Below are positions 35,734 through 44,996 of a DNA stretch of 64,000 nt, one piece after another. Position numbers and translations under genes: made by a program. Where the stretch lies: the NCBI RefSeq assembly GCF_900102035.1, contig NZ_LT629689.1, positions 2,774,001 to 2,838,000 on the forward strand, written 5' to 3'. Every line of letters starts with the position of its first letter. Within the stretch, counting starts at the first letter, position 1. The stretch comes from Pseudomonas extremaustralis. Its GTDB lineage: Bacteria; Pseudomonadota; Gammaproteobacteria; Pseudomonadales; Pseudomonadaceae. Below the pieces are notes generated by a model. The model saw only the letters and a list, made by a program, of their open reading frames with translations, did no database searches and was not told the origin of the DNA.

Positions 35734-36069
35734 ATGCCAACTACCATCTTTCGCTGCTTGTTACTGCTTTCACTGGCCATCGTTCATGGCAGCGGCTATG
35801 CCGCATCGGCTCATGAGCAGGAACAGCTCAGCCTGATCCAACAGCAGCTCGACATTATCGAACGCCTTGCGACGCGAGCGAAGGCAGCCCGTACCCTTGA
35901 ACCAAACGAACGCTATCGCTTCGACTATCCCCGCCTGACAGAGGACATCCAGCGCATCCGCCAAGGTATGCGGAACTACCTATCCCCGTCCCGTGCTCAG
36001 CCCCGCGACCCCGATGAGCTGGTCGGCGATTACCGCCTCGACACTCCGATTGCGAAGCCGTCGCCATGA
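35734..36069 (+). CDS. RAQPRD-family ICE conjugation protein
   Basis: A 111-residue secreted protein with a signal peptide (cleavage near YAASA) and the defining motif SRAQPRDPDELVGDYR at about residues 87-102. The family occurs at this position in PFGI/PFL-type ICE transfer operons; its biochemical role is unknown. The downstream gene overlaps by 4 bp. Confidence 0.9.
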   Translation: MPTTIFRCLLLLSLAIVHGSGYAASAHEQEQLSLIQQQLDIIERLATRAKAARTLEPNERYRFDYPRLTEDIQRIRQGMRNYLSPSRAQPRDPDELVGDYRLDTPIAKPSP

Positions 36070-36305
36070 GCATGACTGACGCTCAGATCTCTGCCTTCCA
36101 AAATGCGTCCGGCTTCTCGGTGCTAAGCAGCTCGACGCTGTGGCTTTCCCTGGTTCTGGTCCTGGCTTTGCTGTGGTGCGCCTGGGTGATGTGGACGGCT
36201 TACCGGGGTTGGGCCACCGGCAGTGTGCGCTTCGGCGCGCTTGGCGGAAGTACCGCACGCGTGCTGCTCACCTTGTTGGTCCTGATGTTCTTCACCCTGT
36301 CCTAA
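36066..36305 (+). CDS. TIGR03758-family ICE membrane protein
   Basis: A 79-residue membrane protein with two hydrophobic helices (about residues 20-40 and 60-77) and FQNASGFSVLSSSTLWLSL, as in the PFL_4701-type family. It overlaps the RAQPRD gene and is probably a small inner-membrane, pilin-like or channel component. Confidence 0.85.
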   Translation: MSMTDAQISAFQNASGFSVLSSSTLWLSLVLVLALLWCAWVMWTAYRGWATGSVRFGALGGSTARVLLTLLVLMFFTLS

Positions 36306-36322
36306 CCCAGGAGATCGCCACC

Positions 36323-36694
36323 ATGCTCAAGTGCTTTACCCCTCTGAAAAAAAATCTGCGAGATCGTGCCAGCCAACGCTTGATCGGTCTGCTGCTGGTA
36401 CTCGGCCCAAGCCTAGCTTTCGCCGAGCTCCCCACCATGGAAGCCCCTTCGCGCGGTGAAGGATCCGGATTGATCGAGACGATCAAAAACTACGCCTACG
36501 ACGGCGGCATCTTGCTCGGTCTGCTAATCGCCCTACTCGCTTTTCTAGGTGTGGCCTGGCATTCCCTGACTGTCTATGCCGACGTGCAGAACCAACGCAA
36601 GACCTGGAAAGACTTAGGTGCGGTGGTCGGTATCGGTGCTCTGTTGGTGGTGATCATCATCTGGTTCCTGACCAAGGCTGCCGCGATTCTGTGA
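36323..36694 (+). CDS. TIGR03745-family ICE membrane protein
   Basis: A 123-residue protein; the ATG at 36323 follows CAGGAGA. It has a signal-like N-terminus ending LAFAELP, then two membrane helices (GGILLGLLIALLAFLGVAW and ALLVVIIIWFLTKAAAIL), matching the PFL_4702 family of ICE secretion genes. This small two-helix topology is VirB2/TraA pilin-like; the pilin role is inference. Confidence 0.85.
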   Translation: MLKCFTPLKKNLRDRASQRLIGLLLVLGPSLAFAELPTMEAPSRGEGSGLIETIKNYAYDGGILLGLLIALLAFLGVAWHSLTVYADVQNQRKTWKDLGAVVGIGALLVVIIIWFLTKAAAIL

Positions 36695-36701
36695 GGACGG
36701 C

Positions 36702-37115
36702 ATGAACGACACAATCGAACATCTTGCCGACGGCACCTTGGTCTTTCTGCCGGAGCGGCTCAATCGCGATCCTGCCGTATTACGCGGTTTGACCAATGAT
36801 GAGATGTGGGTAGCGCTTGGCACCGGCGCAATCATTGGCCTGCTGCTGGGCGTTCCTCTGACGATCGCCACCGCTTCCATTGCCGTGGCGCCGACCAGCA
36901 TGATCGCAGGCATGGCCGTGGTGTTATTGGCCGGTGGCACGCTACTGCGTCGGGCCAAACGGGCCCGCCCCGATACCTGGTTGTACCGCAAACTCGAATG
37001 GGTACTCGCCAGCCGTTGGCGCCTGGGGCGCGGAAGTTTGATTCTCCACTCCGGCGCCTGGACGGTTCGCCGTTCGCGTCGACTGCGCCCTGCCCTGTCC
37101 CGGTGGCAGCCATGA
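36702..37115 (+). CDS. TIGR03750-family conjugative transfer protein
   Basis: A 137-residue inner-membrane protein starting MNDTIEHLADGTLVFLPERLNRDPAVLRGLT, with two close membrane helices (about residues 38-80) and a basic C-terminus, typical of TIGR03750 and VirB3/TraL-like topology. It overlaps the next gene by 4 bp. Confidence 0.87.
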   Translation: MNDTIEHLADGTLVFLPERLNRDPAVLRGLTNDEMWVALGTGAIIGLLLGVPLTIATASIAVAPTSMIAGMAVVLLAGGTLLRRAKRARPDTWLYRKLEWVLASRWRLGRGSLILHSGAWTVRRSRRLRPALSRWQP

Positions 37116-37753
37116 GCCGATTTCGAAACAAGGTCGATGCCCAACAGGCGCATATCTTCAGCCTGCGTCTGGCGGTAATGATCCTTGCCCTGGTCTGTGC
37201 CGGGCTCTGGTACGGCTGGCGTTCGGCACCGACCGATCTGACCGTGCATGTCCCCCCAGATCTGCGCTCGGGCAGCACGCGCAAGTGGTGGGATATCCCC
37301 TCAGAGAATGTCTATGCCTTTGCCCTGTACATCTTTGGCCAGCTCAACCGCTGGCCCTCAGATGGCGAGCAGGACTATCGCCGCGCCATCTATGGCTTGC
37401 AGTCCTACCTGACACCCTCCTGCAAAGCCTTCCTCGATGGCGACTACGAGTACCGCAAGGCCGCTGGCGAGTTGCGCCAGCGGGTGCGTGGCGTCTACGA
37501 AATTCTGGGCCGAGGCTACAGCGAAGATCCGGAACTCAGGGTCAAGCAACTCGATCGCGACAGCTGGCTGGTCAAGCTCGACCTCAACGCCGATGAGTAT
37601 TACGCCGCCGAACCGGTGAAACGAGTGGTGGTGCGTTATCCATTACGCGTGGTGCGTTTTGACCTGGATCCCGAACGCAATAAGTGGGGGCTGGCACTGG
37701 ATTGTTATCAGGGCACGCCGCAAAAAATCGCCCTGCCTGGAGGTGAGCCATGA
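37112..37753 (+). CDS. TIGR03746-family (PFL_4703) ICE protein, TraE/VirB5-8-like
   Basis: A 213-residue protein starting at the ATG in the 4-bp overlap (MSRFRNKVDAQQAHIFSLRL). One N-terminal membrane helix is followed by a periplasmic domain (DIPSENVYAFALYIFGQLNRWPSDGEQDY). The layout is like TraE of F-type secretion systems. It overlaps both flanking genes. Confidence 0.88.
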   Translation: MSRFRNKVDAQQAHIFSLRLAVMILALVCAGLWYGWRSAPTDLTVHVPPDLRSGSTRKWWDIPSENVYAFALYIFGQLNRWPSDGEQDYRRAIYGLQSYLTPSCKAFLDGDYEYRKAAGELRQRVRGVYEILGRGYSEDPELRVKQLDRDSWLVKLDLNADEYYAAEPVKRVVVRYPLRVVRFDLDPERNKWGLALDCYQGTPQKIALPGGEP

Positions 37754-38562
37754 AGCGGATTTCTACCCTGGGGCTCACCGTCGCACTAATATTATGGGAA
37801 GCTGCAGTGCAGGCCGTCGAGCTGATGCACTGGGAACGCCTTCCCCTCGCGGTCCCTCTGGTGATCAATCAAGAGCGGGTGGTCTTTATCGATGAAGATG
37901 TTCGAGTCGGTGTGCCCTCAACCCTGACGGGCAAGCTGCGCGTGCAATCAACCGGCGGCACGTTGTACCTGCGCGCGTCGGACGCCATTGCACCGACCCG
38001 CCTGCAACTGCAATCGGTCGCGACGGGCGAGGTCATCCTCCTGGACATCGCGGCCACACCTGGCGATCAACCGCTGGAGCCCGTGCGTATTCTTAAGAAT
38101 GCTCCGGCGCAGGCTGCCGAGGCAGAATCTAGCACTGTCCCTGTTCCAGCACGCACGCCGATCCCGGTCGCTTTAACGCGCTATGCCGCACAGAGCCTGT
38201 ACGCGCCGCTGCGCACCGTAGAATCCCTGCCCGGCGTACGCCGCCTACCGCTCAAGCTGCGCAGCGAACTGCCAACCCTGCTGCCGAGCGAAAACGTTTC
38301 CAGCACACCCATCGCCACCTGGCGACTCGGTGATTACTGGGTGACAGCGGTGAAGTTGCGCAATCGTGGTTCAGAGACGGTGCAACTCGATCCGCGCCGG
38401 CTTCAGGCCAAGCTGTTCGCCGCAGCCTTCCAGCATGCTTTTCTCGGGCCGGTCGGCAGTGCGGAAGACACCACGATTGCCTACCTCGTCACCCGTGGTG
38501 CTGGCCTCGAACACGCCGTGCTGCTTCCGCCCGTTGCGCGAGGTGCTGATGATGAAGGCTAA
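37750..38562 (+). CDS. TIGR03749-family (PFL_4704) ICE protein, TraK-like
   Basis: A 270-residue secreted protein with signal peptide (cleavage near AVQAVE) and the TIGR03749 opening ELMHWERLPLAVPLVINQERVVF. The beta-rich periplasmic chain suggests a VirB9/TraK-type core-complex role. Overlaps neighbours on both sides. Confidence 0.88.
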   Translation: MKRISTLGLTVALILWEAAVQAVELMHWERLPLAVPLVINQERVVFIDEDVRVGVPSTLTGKLRVQSTGGTLYLRASDAIAPTRLQLQSVATGEVILLDIAATPGDQPLEPVRILKNAPAQAAEAESSTVPVPARTPIPVALTRYAAQSLYAPLRTVESLPGVRRLPLKLRSELPTLLPSENVSSTPIATWRLGDYWVTAVKLRNRGSETVQLDPRRLQAKLFAAAFQHAFLGPVGSAEDTTIAYLVTRGAGLEHAVLLPPVARGADDEG

Positions 38563-40069
38563 CGCCTTGCTCAAATGGCTGGTACCGGCTGCGCTGCTGG
38601 CCGTGGTGGTGATCATCCTGAAAAGCTGGGTCGCGGGTGGCAGCACGCCCTCTCCAGAGCACCCGGTTGATCAGGGCAATATTCAGTTATCCGCCGAGCA
38701 AGCCAAGTCGCTCGGCATTGCGGGCGATACCCCGCGCGACACGGTCGCCACCCTGGTCGGCCAGGTGAAGGCCATGCGTAGCGACATGCTCGGGTTGAAG
38801 AAACACAACGAGTCGCTGTTGACGGAGAACAACCGCCTGCGCGAGCGGGAAAACAGTGTCGATTCGCGTATCCAGACGGCGCTTGGCAGCGTGACCCAGC
38901 AGGTCGACGAAGGTCGCCGACAAGCCAACGAGGCCCGGCTCAAAGCGGAACAAGACAGTCGTCAGGCTCGCGGTCTGCTGACGCAATTGCAGGACCAGTT
39001 GTCGGGGCTGACCGGCAAAGGCAAGGATATGCCAATAGGATTGGGGCTTGAGCCGGGCGACGGAGCTCAGTTCGACGGGCAGCATTCTGCCAATGATGCG
39101 CTGCAGTGGATTGAGCCCTCGGATGCTCCGCCCACCAACGCCCGAGGCAAAACCAAGATCTCTTCCGCACTGAGTCTGCCTACCGCCTTCAACTCACTGG
39201 AAGGCTTGAACGATAACGCGAATGATCGCAGCCAGAAACAGCTACGTGCAGTCACCCAGGGTGAGCGTGACCTCACGCGATCCGTTGATCGTTCCGAAGA
39301 CGCGAAACCGGTCTACACCATTCCCGAAAACGCCACGCTGATGGGCTCGGTCGCCATGACCGCGTTGATCGGCCGAGTCCCGGTAGACGGCACCGTGAAT
39401 GATCCCTATCCCTTCAAGGTGCTGGTCGGCCCCGAGAACCTAACAGCCAACGGCATCGACCTGCCGGACGTTGCGGGTGCCGTAATGAGCGGCACGGCGT
39501 CCGGTGACTGGACCCTGTCTTGCGTACGCGGACAGGTCGAGTCAATCACCTTTGTGTTTACCGATGGCACCATCCGCACAGTGCCGCAGCCGAAAGCAGT
39601 AGCCAGCCGCAATGCCTCCACCAACAAGAACTCGAACACCGACAAGATACGTGGCGGGCTCGGTTACCTGTCCGATCCGTACGGCATTCCTTGCATCGCT
39701 GGCGAGCGCCGCTCGAACGCCCAGCAATACCTCGGCAGCCAGAGCCTGATCACTGCCGCCGGTGCCGGTGTCGCAGCGCTGCTCGAGGATGAGCGGAACA
39801 ACAGTAGTGTGATCAGTTCGGGCGGCAGTACGCTCGGAGTCACCAGCAGCAGTGGCAATAGCGCACTGAATTCAATTCTCAGTGGTGGGGTCAGCGACAT
39901 CCGCGAGTGGGTGAACAAACTGTATGGCGAAGCCTTTGCTGCCGTGTACGTACCACCTGCAGCACAGGTCGCACTGCACCTCGACCATGAGATCACCATC
40001 GACTACGAGCCCAAGGGCCGGAGCGTTCGCCATGAAAAAGACCATGCTTCTCTGCCTGACCTGGATTAG
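38549..40069 (+). CDS. TIGR03752-family (PFL_4705) ICE protein, TraB/VirB10-like
   Basis: A 506-residue protein with one N-terminal membrane anchor (LLKWLVPAALLAVVVIIL), a coiled-coil stretch (about residues 50-150, e.g. LKKHNESLLTENNRLRERENS) and a periplasmic TrbI/VirB10-like domain (TIPENATLMGSVAMTALIGRVP). It would span the envelope in the core complex. The start is one of two adjacent ATGs inside the end of the previous gene. Confidence 0.88.
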   Translation: MMKANALLKWLVPAALLAVVVIILKSWVAGGSTPSPEHPVDQGNIQLSAEQAKSLGIAGDTPRDTVATLVGQVKAMRSDMLGLKKHNESLLTENNRLRERENSVDSRIQTALGSVTQQVDEGRRQANEARLKAEQDSRQARGLLTQLQDQLSGLTGKGKDMPIGLGLEPGDGAQFDGQHSANDALQWIEPSDAPPTNARGKTKISSALSLPTAFNSLEGLNDNANDRSQKQLRAVTQGERDLTRSVDRSEDAKPVYTIPENATLMGSVAMTALIGRVPVDGTVNDPYPFKVLVGPENLTANGIDLPDVAGAVMSGTASGDWTLSCVRGQVESITFVFTDGTIRTVPQPKAVASRNASTNKNSNTDKIRGGLGYLSDPYGIPCIAGERRSNAQQYLGSQSLITAAGAGVAALLEDERNNSSVISSGGSTLGVTSSSGNSALNSILSGGVSDIREWVNKLYGEAFAAVYVPPAAQVALHLDHEITIDYEPKGRSVRHEKDHASLPDLD

Positions 40070-40448
40070 CTCGCTCTGCTGGGTCCTGACGGGGTGTTCC
40101 ACCGACAAAGACACGCTGCTGCCCCATGGCGAGCAAACCATGATGGATATCTGGAACGGCGCCGGTTCGCAAGGCACTCAGCAGCAACTGCTGGATGCTC
40201 GACAGCAGTTACGCCGCCCGCTGGCTCAGGCAGATGTCTCCGCGGCTCTCCAGGAACCGTACACGCGCACAGCGGCGAACGAGATCCGCAACCTGTTCCC
40301 GCGCCTGCCCAATCCCGATCTGGTGCTGTACGTGTATCCGCATTTGAGTGGTACCGAGCAGGCTCCGGTTCCGGGTTACTCGACCGTCTTTCCGTTCTAC
40401 CAACGGGTGCAGTACGCATTACCCGGTGAACGTCAGGAAGACTTGTAG
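40032..40448 (+). CDS. TIGR03751-family ICE lipoprotein, TraV-like
   Basis: A 138-residue protein with a lipoprotein signal (WVLTGCSTDK; lipobox Cys near 22). The body includes LPHGEQTMMDIWNGAG and VLYVYPHLSG, matching TIGR03751. As an outer-membrane lipoprotein it would fill the VirB7/TraV place in the core complex. It begins inside the end of the VirB10-like gene. Confidence 0.88.
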   Translation: MKKTMLLCLTWISSLCWVLTGCSTDKDTLLPHGEQTMMDIWNGAGSQGTQQQLLDARQQLRRPLAQADVSAALQEPYTRTAANEIRNLFPRLPNPDLVLYVYPHLSGTEQAPVPGYSTVFPFYQRVQYALPGERQEDL

Positions 40449-43201
40449 TGCGTGCCGGCGATGCGGGCAACCGCACTTCTGCATGGAAAGCCTGGCGCCA
40501 CCCATTGCGCCCTCGCGCCACCTTGGCCGATGAAGCTGCACTCTATGCGCATAACCCCAGCTTCACCGATCACCTGCCATGGGTCGAATACCTCGACACC
40601 GAGCAGTGTTTTCTACTGGATGACAACCGCTCGGTGGGTGCCGTGTTCGAGTTGCTGCCCATTGGCACTGAAGGGCGCGAACCCGATTGGTTGATGGCCG
40701 CCCGCGATGCCCTCGAGGATGCCCTGCAGGATAGCTTTGACGAGCTGGACCAAGCGCCGTGGGTGGCGCAGTTTTTCTGTCAGGACGACAACGACTTCTC
40801 CCCCTACCTCAATCGGCTCACTAGCTATATTCAGGACAGCGCGCGAGGCACCGTCTTCACCGAGGCGTATTTGCAACTCAGCCGCCGTCATCTGAAGGCC
40901 ATCGCCAAGCCGGGTGGGCTGTTTGAGGACAAGGTGGTGACGCGCCTGCCCTGGCGTGGCAACAACCGCCGGGTGCGCCTGGTGGTTTATCGCTGGCTCG
41001 GGTCTGGCGATGAGGAGACGGGACTCAGCCCGGTGCAATCCCTGCAACAGGCTTGCGAACGTATCGGTGCTTCGTTGCAGGCGTGCGGGGTGCAATCGAC
41101 ACGAGTCGATGGCCGAGGCCTATATGCCTGGTTAGTGCCCTGGTTCAATCCAACCCCCAAGCTCACCGATGAATCGCCCGAGGAGTTCTATCGCCGCGTG
41201 GCCTACCCGGAGTCGGGCAACGATGAGTCGCTGGAACTGCCCTTCGATCACGATTTCGCCGAGCGGTTGTTCTTCAATGAGCCGCGTTCGGATGTGCCGC
41301 ACGGATTCTGGTTTTTCGACGATCAACCCCATCGGGTGATGGTGGTGGACAAACTGCGGCGGGCGCCACTGATTGGCCAACTCACTGGCGAAACCCGCAA
41401 GGGTGACGCGGTGAATGCGCTGTTCGACCAGTTACCCGAAGGTACGGTGATGAGCCTGACCCTGGTGGTCAAACCGCAGGATGTGCTCGAAGAGCAGTTG
41501 AACCGCCTAGCGCGCAAAGCCATCGGTGAAAACCTGGCCTCGACCCAAACCCGCCAGGATGTCGAAGAGGCTCGCGCGATCATCGGCCGCCAGCACAAGC
41601 TGTACCGTGGCACCCTGGCGTTCTACGTGCGCGGTCACGATGAACAGCAGTTGCACCAGCGCTCGGTCAGCCTGGCCAGCGCGCTGCTGGGTGCGGGGCT
41701 GCAACCAGTACGTGAAGGCGACGAGGTCGCCGCCTGCAACAGCTACCTGCGCTGGTTGCCAATGGCGTACAACCCGGCCTGCGACACGCGCAACTGGTAC
41801 ACCCGCCTGATGTTCGCCCAGCACCTGGCGAATCTGGTTCCGGTGTGGGGCCGCAGCACGGGCACCGGCCACCCGGGCATAACCCTGTTCAATCGTGGTG
41901 GCTCGCCGTTGAGTTTTGATCCGTTGTCACGTCTGGACCGGGCCATGAACGGTCATCTGCTGTTGTTCGGCCCCACCGGTGCCGGCAAGTCGGCCACCCT
42001 GGTCACCCTGTTGATGCAGGTCATGGCCGTGTACCGCCCTCGCCTGTATATCGTCGAGGCCGGCAACTCATTCGGTTTGCAGGGCGACTACTTCGCGACA
42101 CAGGGCCTGTCGGTCAACAAGGTCCAATTGAAACCTGGCGCCTCGGTCAGTCTCGCCCCGTTCGCCGATGCCTGGCGCCTGGTCGAGCAGCCGGATCAGG
42201 TGGCGAGTCTGTCGATCGATGAGCTGGACGATGAGGCGGTAGCCAGTCGCGAAGACCAGCGCGATGTTCTCGGCGAATTGGAAATCACCGCTCGCCTGAT
42301 GATCACCGGTGGCGAGGCCAAGGAAGAAGCCCGCCTGAGTCGAGCCGATCGTAGCTTGATCCGCGAATGCATCCTGGATGCGGCGCAAACGTGTGTCGCG
42401 GCGGGTCGCCAGGTACTGACCCGTGACGTGCGCGACGCCTTGCTGCACGTCGCCGCTGACACGCACTTGCCGGAGAAGCGTCGTGAGCGTGCCCAGGAAA
42501 TGGGCGAGTCCATCGACCTGTTTTGCCAGGGTTTCGAAGGGGAACTGTTCGATCGCGAGGGCACGCCTTGGCCCGAGAGCGATGTGACCATTGTCGACCT
42601 GGCCACCTATGCTCGCGAAGGCTACGAAGCCCAGATGTCCATTAGCTACATCAGCCTGATGAACACCGTGAACAACCTTGCCGAGCGCGACCAGTACCTG
42701 GGTCGACCGATCGTCATGGTCACCGACGAGGGCCATATCATCACCAAGAACCCGCTGCTGGCGCCATTCGTGGTCAAGGGCACGAAGATGTGGCGCAAAC
42801 TCGGTGCCTGGTTCTGGCTCGCCACACAGAACCTGGCCGACTTCCCCACGGCCGCGCAGACCATGCTCAACATGATCGAATGGTGGATTTGTTTGAACAT
42901 GCCGCCCGCGGAAATCGAAGAAATCGCACGGTTCAAGAAACTCACGCCGGCACAGAAAGCCTTGTTGCTCTCCGCCAGCAAGGAGCCGGGAAAATACACT
43001 GAGGGGGTCGTGCTATCGAAGAAGCTCGAAACGCTGTTTCGGGCCGTGCCGCCAAGTCTTTATCTCGCCCTGGCCATGACGGAGCCCGAGGAAAAAGCCG
43101 AGCGCTGGACACTGATGCAGGAGAACGGCTGCTCTGAGTTGGAAGCGGCGTATCGGGTAGCGGAACTGATCGATAGAGCGCGAGGAATAGAACTCGCATA
43201 G
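40448..43201 (+). CDS. TIGR03744-family VirB4/TraC-like conjugation ATPase
   Basis: A 917-residue T4SS motor ATPase, starting at GTG overlapping the previous stop. The N-terminal TraC domain (TDHLPWVEYLDTEQCFLLDD) is followed by the motor with Walker A GPTGAGKS (residues 508-515) and Walker B IVMVTDEGHII (about 755-765). It energises pilus assembly and DNA transfer at the inner membrane. It is the last gene of the first tightly overlapped T4SS block. Confidence 0.93.
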   Translation: MRAGDAGNRTSAWKAWRHPLRPRATLADEAALYAHNPSFTDHLPWVEYLDTEQCFLLDDNRSVGAVFELLPIGTEGREPDWLMAARDALEDALQDSFDELDQAPWVAQFFCQDDNDFSPYLNRLTSYIQDSARGTVFTEAYLQLSRRHLKAIAKPGGLFEDKVVTRLPWRGNNRRVRLVVYRWLGSGDEETGLSPVQSLQQACERIGASLQACGVQSTRVDGRGLYAWLVPWFNPTPKLTDESPEEFYRRVAYPESGNDESLELPFDHDFAERLFFNEPRSDVPHGFWFFDDQPHRVMVVDKLRRAPLIGQLTGETRKGDAVNALFDQLPEGTVMSLTLVVKPQDVLEEQLNRLARKAIGENLASTQTRQDVEEARAIIGRQHKLYRGTLAFYVRGHDEQQLHQRSVSLASALLGAGLQPVREGDEVAACNSYLRWLPMAYNPACDTRNWYTRLMFAQHLANLVPVWGRSTGTGHPGITLFNRGGSPLSFDPLSRLDRAMNGHLLLFGPTGAGKSATLVTLLMQVMAVYRPRLYIVEAGNSFGLQGDYFATQGLSVNKVQLKPGASVSLAPFADAWRLVEQPDQVASLSIDELDDEAVASREDQRDVLGELEITARLMITGGEAKEEARLSRADRSLIRECILDAAQTCVAAGRQVLTRDVRDALLHVAADTHLPEKRRERAQEMGESIDLFCQGFEGELFDREGTPWPESDVTIVDLATYAREGYEAQMSISYISLMNTVNNLAERDQYLGRPIVMVTDEGHIITKNPLLAPFVVKGTKMWRKLGAWFWLATQNLADFPTAAQTMLNMIEWWICLNMPPAEIEEIARFKKLTPAQKALLLSASKEPGKYTEGVVLSKKLETLFRAVPPSLYLALAMTEPEEKAERWTLMQENGCSELEAAYRVAELIDRARGIELA

Positions 43202-43242
43202 GGGAATCTATTCAGGCCTCTCGCTCTAAAGCGAGTGATCGG

Positions 43243-43500
43243 TTATTGCGGTACGCCCCGGAGCCGCTGCTGAATCCTCAACAAGAATCCGGCTTCGAAG
43301 GCATCCTGGCAGTCACCGACAGGAAAGGTCTTGCGGGTTTGCGCCAGCTCCCACCACAGGGGAATCTCGCCGGGCGTATCAAGCCAAGCCTGAGCACATT
43401 GCACGCCACGTTCGATCATCGAGGCAAACTCGTTGCTCCATGGTGTCAGAAGACTTGGGCAACCATCCGCCGCAGGAATTGAAATGTAGTTTTCGTCCAT
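43243..43500 (-). CDS. Small hypothetical protein opposite the T4SS operon
   Basis: An 85-residue protein from the ATG at 43500 (MDENYISIPAADG), with PLWWELAQTRKTFPVGDCQDAFEAGFL in the middle. Composition and codon use look coding, but no family is recognised. It lies antisense in the gap where ICEs of this class usually carry DsbC-like and TIGR03757 genes. Confidence 0.55.
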   Translation of the reverse strand: MDENYISIPAADGCPSLLTPWSNEFASMIERGVQCAQAWLDTPGEIPLWWELAQTRKTFPVGDCQDAFEAGFLLRIQQRLRGVPQ

Positions 43501-43652
43501 ACACACCCTAGATTTCTGATTTATTGTTAGACGCGGAGTACAGCCTCGAAAATCCTAACGAAGCCAAATGAAAGCTCGATAACAGGCATGAGCATCAAAT
43601 AGCCTAGATATGCCAATGTAGACTATATCCCGTGGATTGAGAGTCCCTCAAG

Positions 43653-43665
43653 GCGCAATTTGCGC
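43653..43665. promoter_or_regulatory. Palindrome overlapping the XRE gene start
   Basis: GCGCAATTTGCGC, a perfect 6-bp inverted repeat around one base, ends 3 nt before the ATG at 43668 and covers the ribosome-binding position. It could be an autoregulatory operator for the XRE protein. Confidence 0.4.
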
Positions 43666-43667
43666 GC

Positions 43668-43922
43668 ATGACTCAAGACTACGAACAGCTTCGTCTGCAT
43701 CTGGCGGAAAACATCCGCTTGATGCGACGCGTGAAAAACCTTACCCAAGAGCAACTTGCGCTCATGGCCGAGGTGGATCGCACCTACGTCAGTCAAATCG
43801 AACGATGCACGGGCAATCCGTCGCTGATGGTCCTGTGCAAACTCGCCAATATTCTCGAAATCACGACGGATCAGCTCCTCACTGAGTCAGACACCCTTCG
43901 CCGTGCATTGAGCATCGAATAG
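43668..43922 (+). CDS. XRE-family HTH regulator
   Basis: An 84-residue protein that is almost only an HTH_3 domain: RLHLAENIRLMRRVKNLTQEQLALMAEVDRTYVSQIERCTGNPSL, then LCKLANILEITTDQLL. It resembles small controller-type repressors. It may regulate ICE transfer genes on either side; its own start is covered by a palindrome. Confidence 0.88.
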   Translation: MTQDYEQLRLHLAENIRLMRRVKNLTQEQLALMAEVDRTYVSQIERCTGNPSLMVLCKLANILEITTDQLLTESDTLRRALSIE

Positions 43923-44039
43923 CTACCTCGTCGCCCTGCAAATCCTTGTAAACCGACAACGCCAGCTTCAGCTTTATCACTGACGGTGTACGTTCAATCA
44001 TCGAACGTGTCCAGGCCATTAGCCCAAAGAGCCTGGATC

Positions 44040-44996
44040 ATGCCTGTCGTATGCCCATCAATTGCGCCCCAGAAGTTACGACCTTTGGCACTGAGCCTCC
44101 TGCTGGCGTGCGGGCCAAGCGTGGCGCTGGATACCGGCAGCATCACGTCCTCGGTGTTGTCGCCAAATTGCCTCGCCTACAGGGTCGTCGGCATTTGTTT
44201 CTGGCTGCTCTGCACGCCCTTCGGCTGCAAAGTCAAAACCTCGACCAAGGTGCGTCATTTCATTCCTGAGCTGGTGGTCTCGAGCTACGCCACTACGGGC
44301 AATAATCCATGGTCCGAGATGGCCACCCTCTCCTCTCCCATTGGCGGTGCGGAAGGTGGCGGCAACCTGATCACGCCGAACAGCCACCGCGACAACCTGC
44401 CTCGCTTCAAAAACGTTGATGGCATCGGTCATCCAGGTGGCTGGGCCGCCACTCAACTGGCCTCGCATTCCGGCTACGCCTGCGCCAGCGGCGCTACTGC
44501 GTTCATGCCCTACTACCTGAGCACCCTGGACTCGCTGGCCTGGCGCCATGGCATACCGGAAAGTCTTTACCCCGAGTCGCTCATGCCGGGGATCCGTGAA
44601 ATCGGTCGGCAGGCCTTGGGAAACATGTGGGGCAACGTCTATCCCCGGCAGGGTTTTCTGGTACAGCCCGACGATTTCAAGGCGGCCGCGGTGATGGCGC
44701 AACGGGCCGGCGATGTCATCACCCGTAACGGGCAACCACATGTGTACTTGCCGCTCACACCCGCACCACGCGACGGCTACTGGCCGCCGGGTCCGATCGT
44801 TGAAAACGATGCTTCAACCCACAAATGGCAGTTGCTCTCCCCCCAGATTCAGCCCACGTGTGCCATCTTCCCCAGCGATCCGGTGCAGAGCGCTGATGGC
44901 GGCTACGCCTGGGCGCTGTGGCGCCCCTATAGCTGTTGCAAACGTGAGGGACAGACCTTCCTGTTCAGCATCGACTTCGAAGGTGGTGTTTCATGA
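44040..44996 (+). CDS. TIGR03756-family (PFL_4710) ICE protein, TraU-like
   Basis: A 318-residue secreted protein of the TraU-like class. The ATG at 44040 gives a signal (LALSLLLACGPSVALDTGSI); a GTG 54 bp upstream is a weaker alternative. Conserved Cys residues (PNCLAYRVVGICFWLLCTPFGCKV) are characteristic. Overlaps the next gene by 4 bp. Confidence 0.87.
   Translation: MPVVCPSIAPQKLRPLALSLLLACGPSVALDTGSITSSVLSPNCLAYRVVGICFWLLCTPFGCKVKTSTKVRHFIPELVVSSYATTGNNPWSEMATLSSPIGGAEGGGNLITPNSHRDNLPRFKNVDGIGHPGGWAATQLASHSGYACASGATAFMPYYLSTLDSLAWRHGIPESLYPESLMPGIREIGRQALGNMWGNVYPRQGFLVQPDDFKAAAVMAQRAGDVITRNGQPHVYLPLTPAPRDGYWPPGPIVENDASTHKWQLLSPQIQPTCAIFPSDPVQSADGGYAWALWRPYSCCKREGQTFLFSIDFEGGVS

Noticed and set aside
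43923..44039. Possible remnant of a TIGR03757 gene before the TIGR03756 gene
   Set aside because: Short coding-like stretches exist in one frame, but similarity could not be supported by eye.
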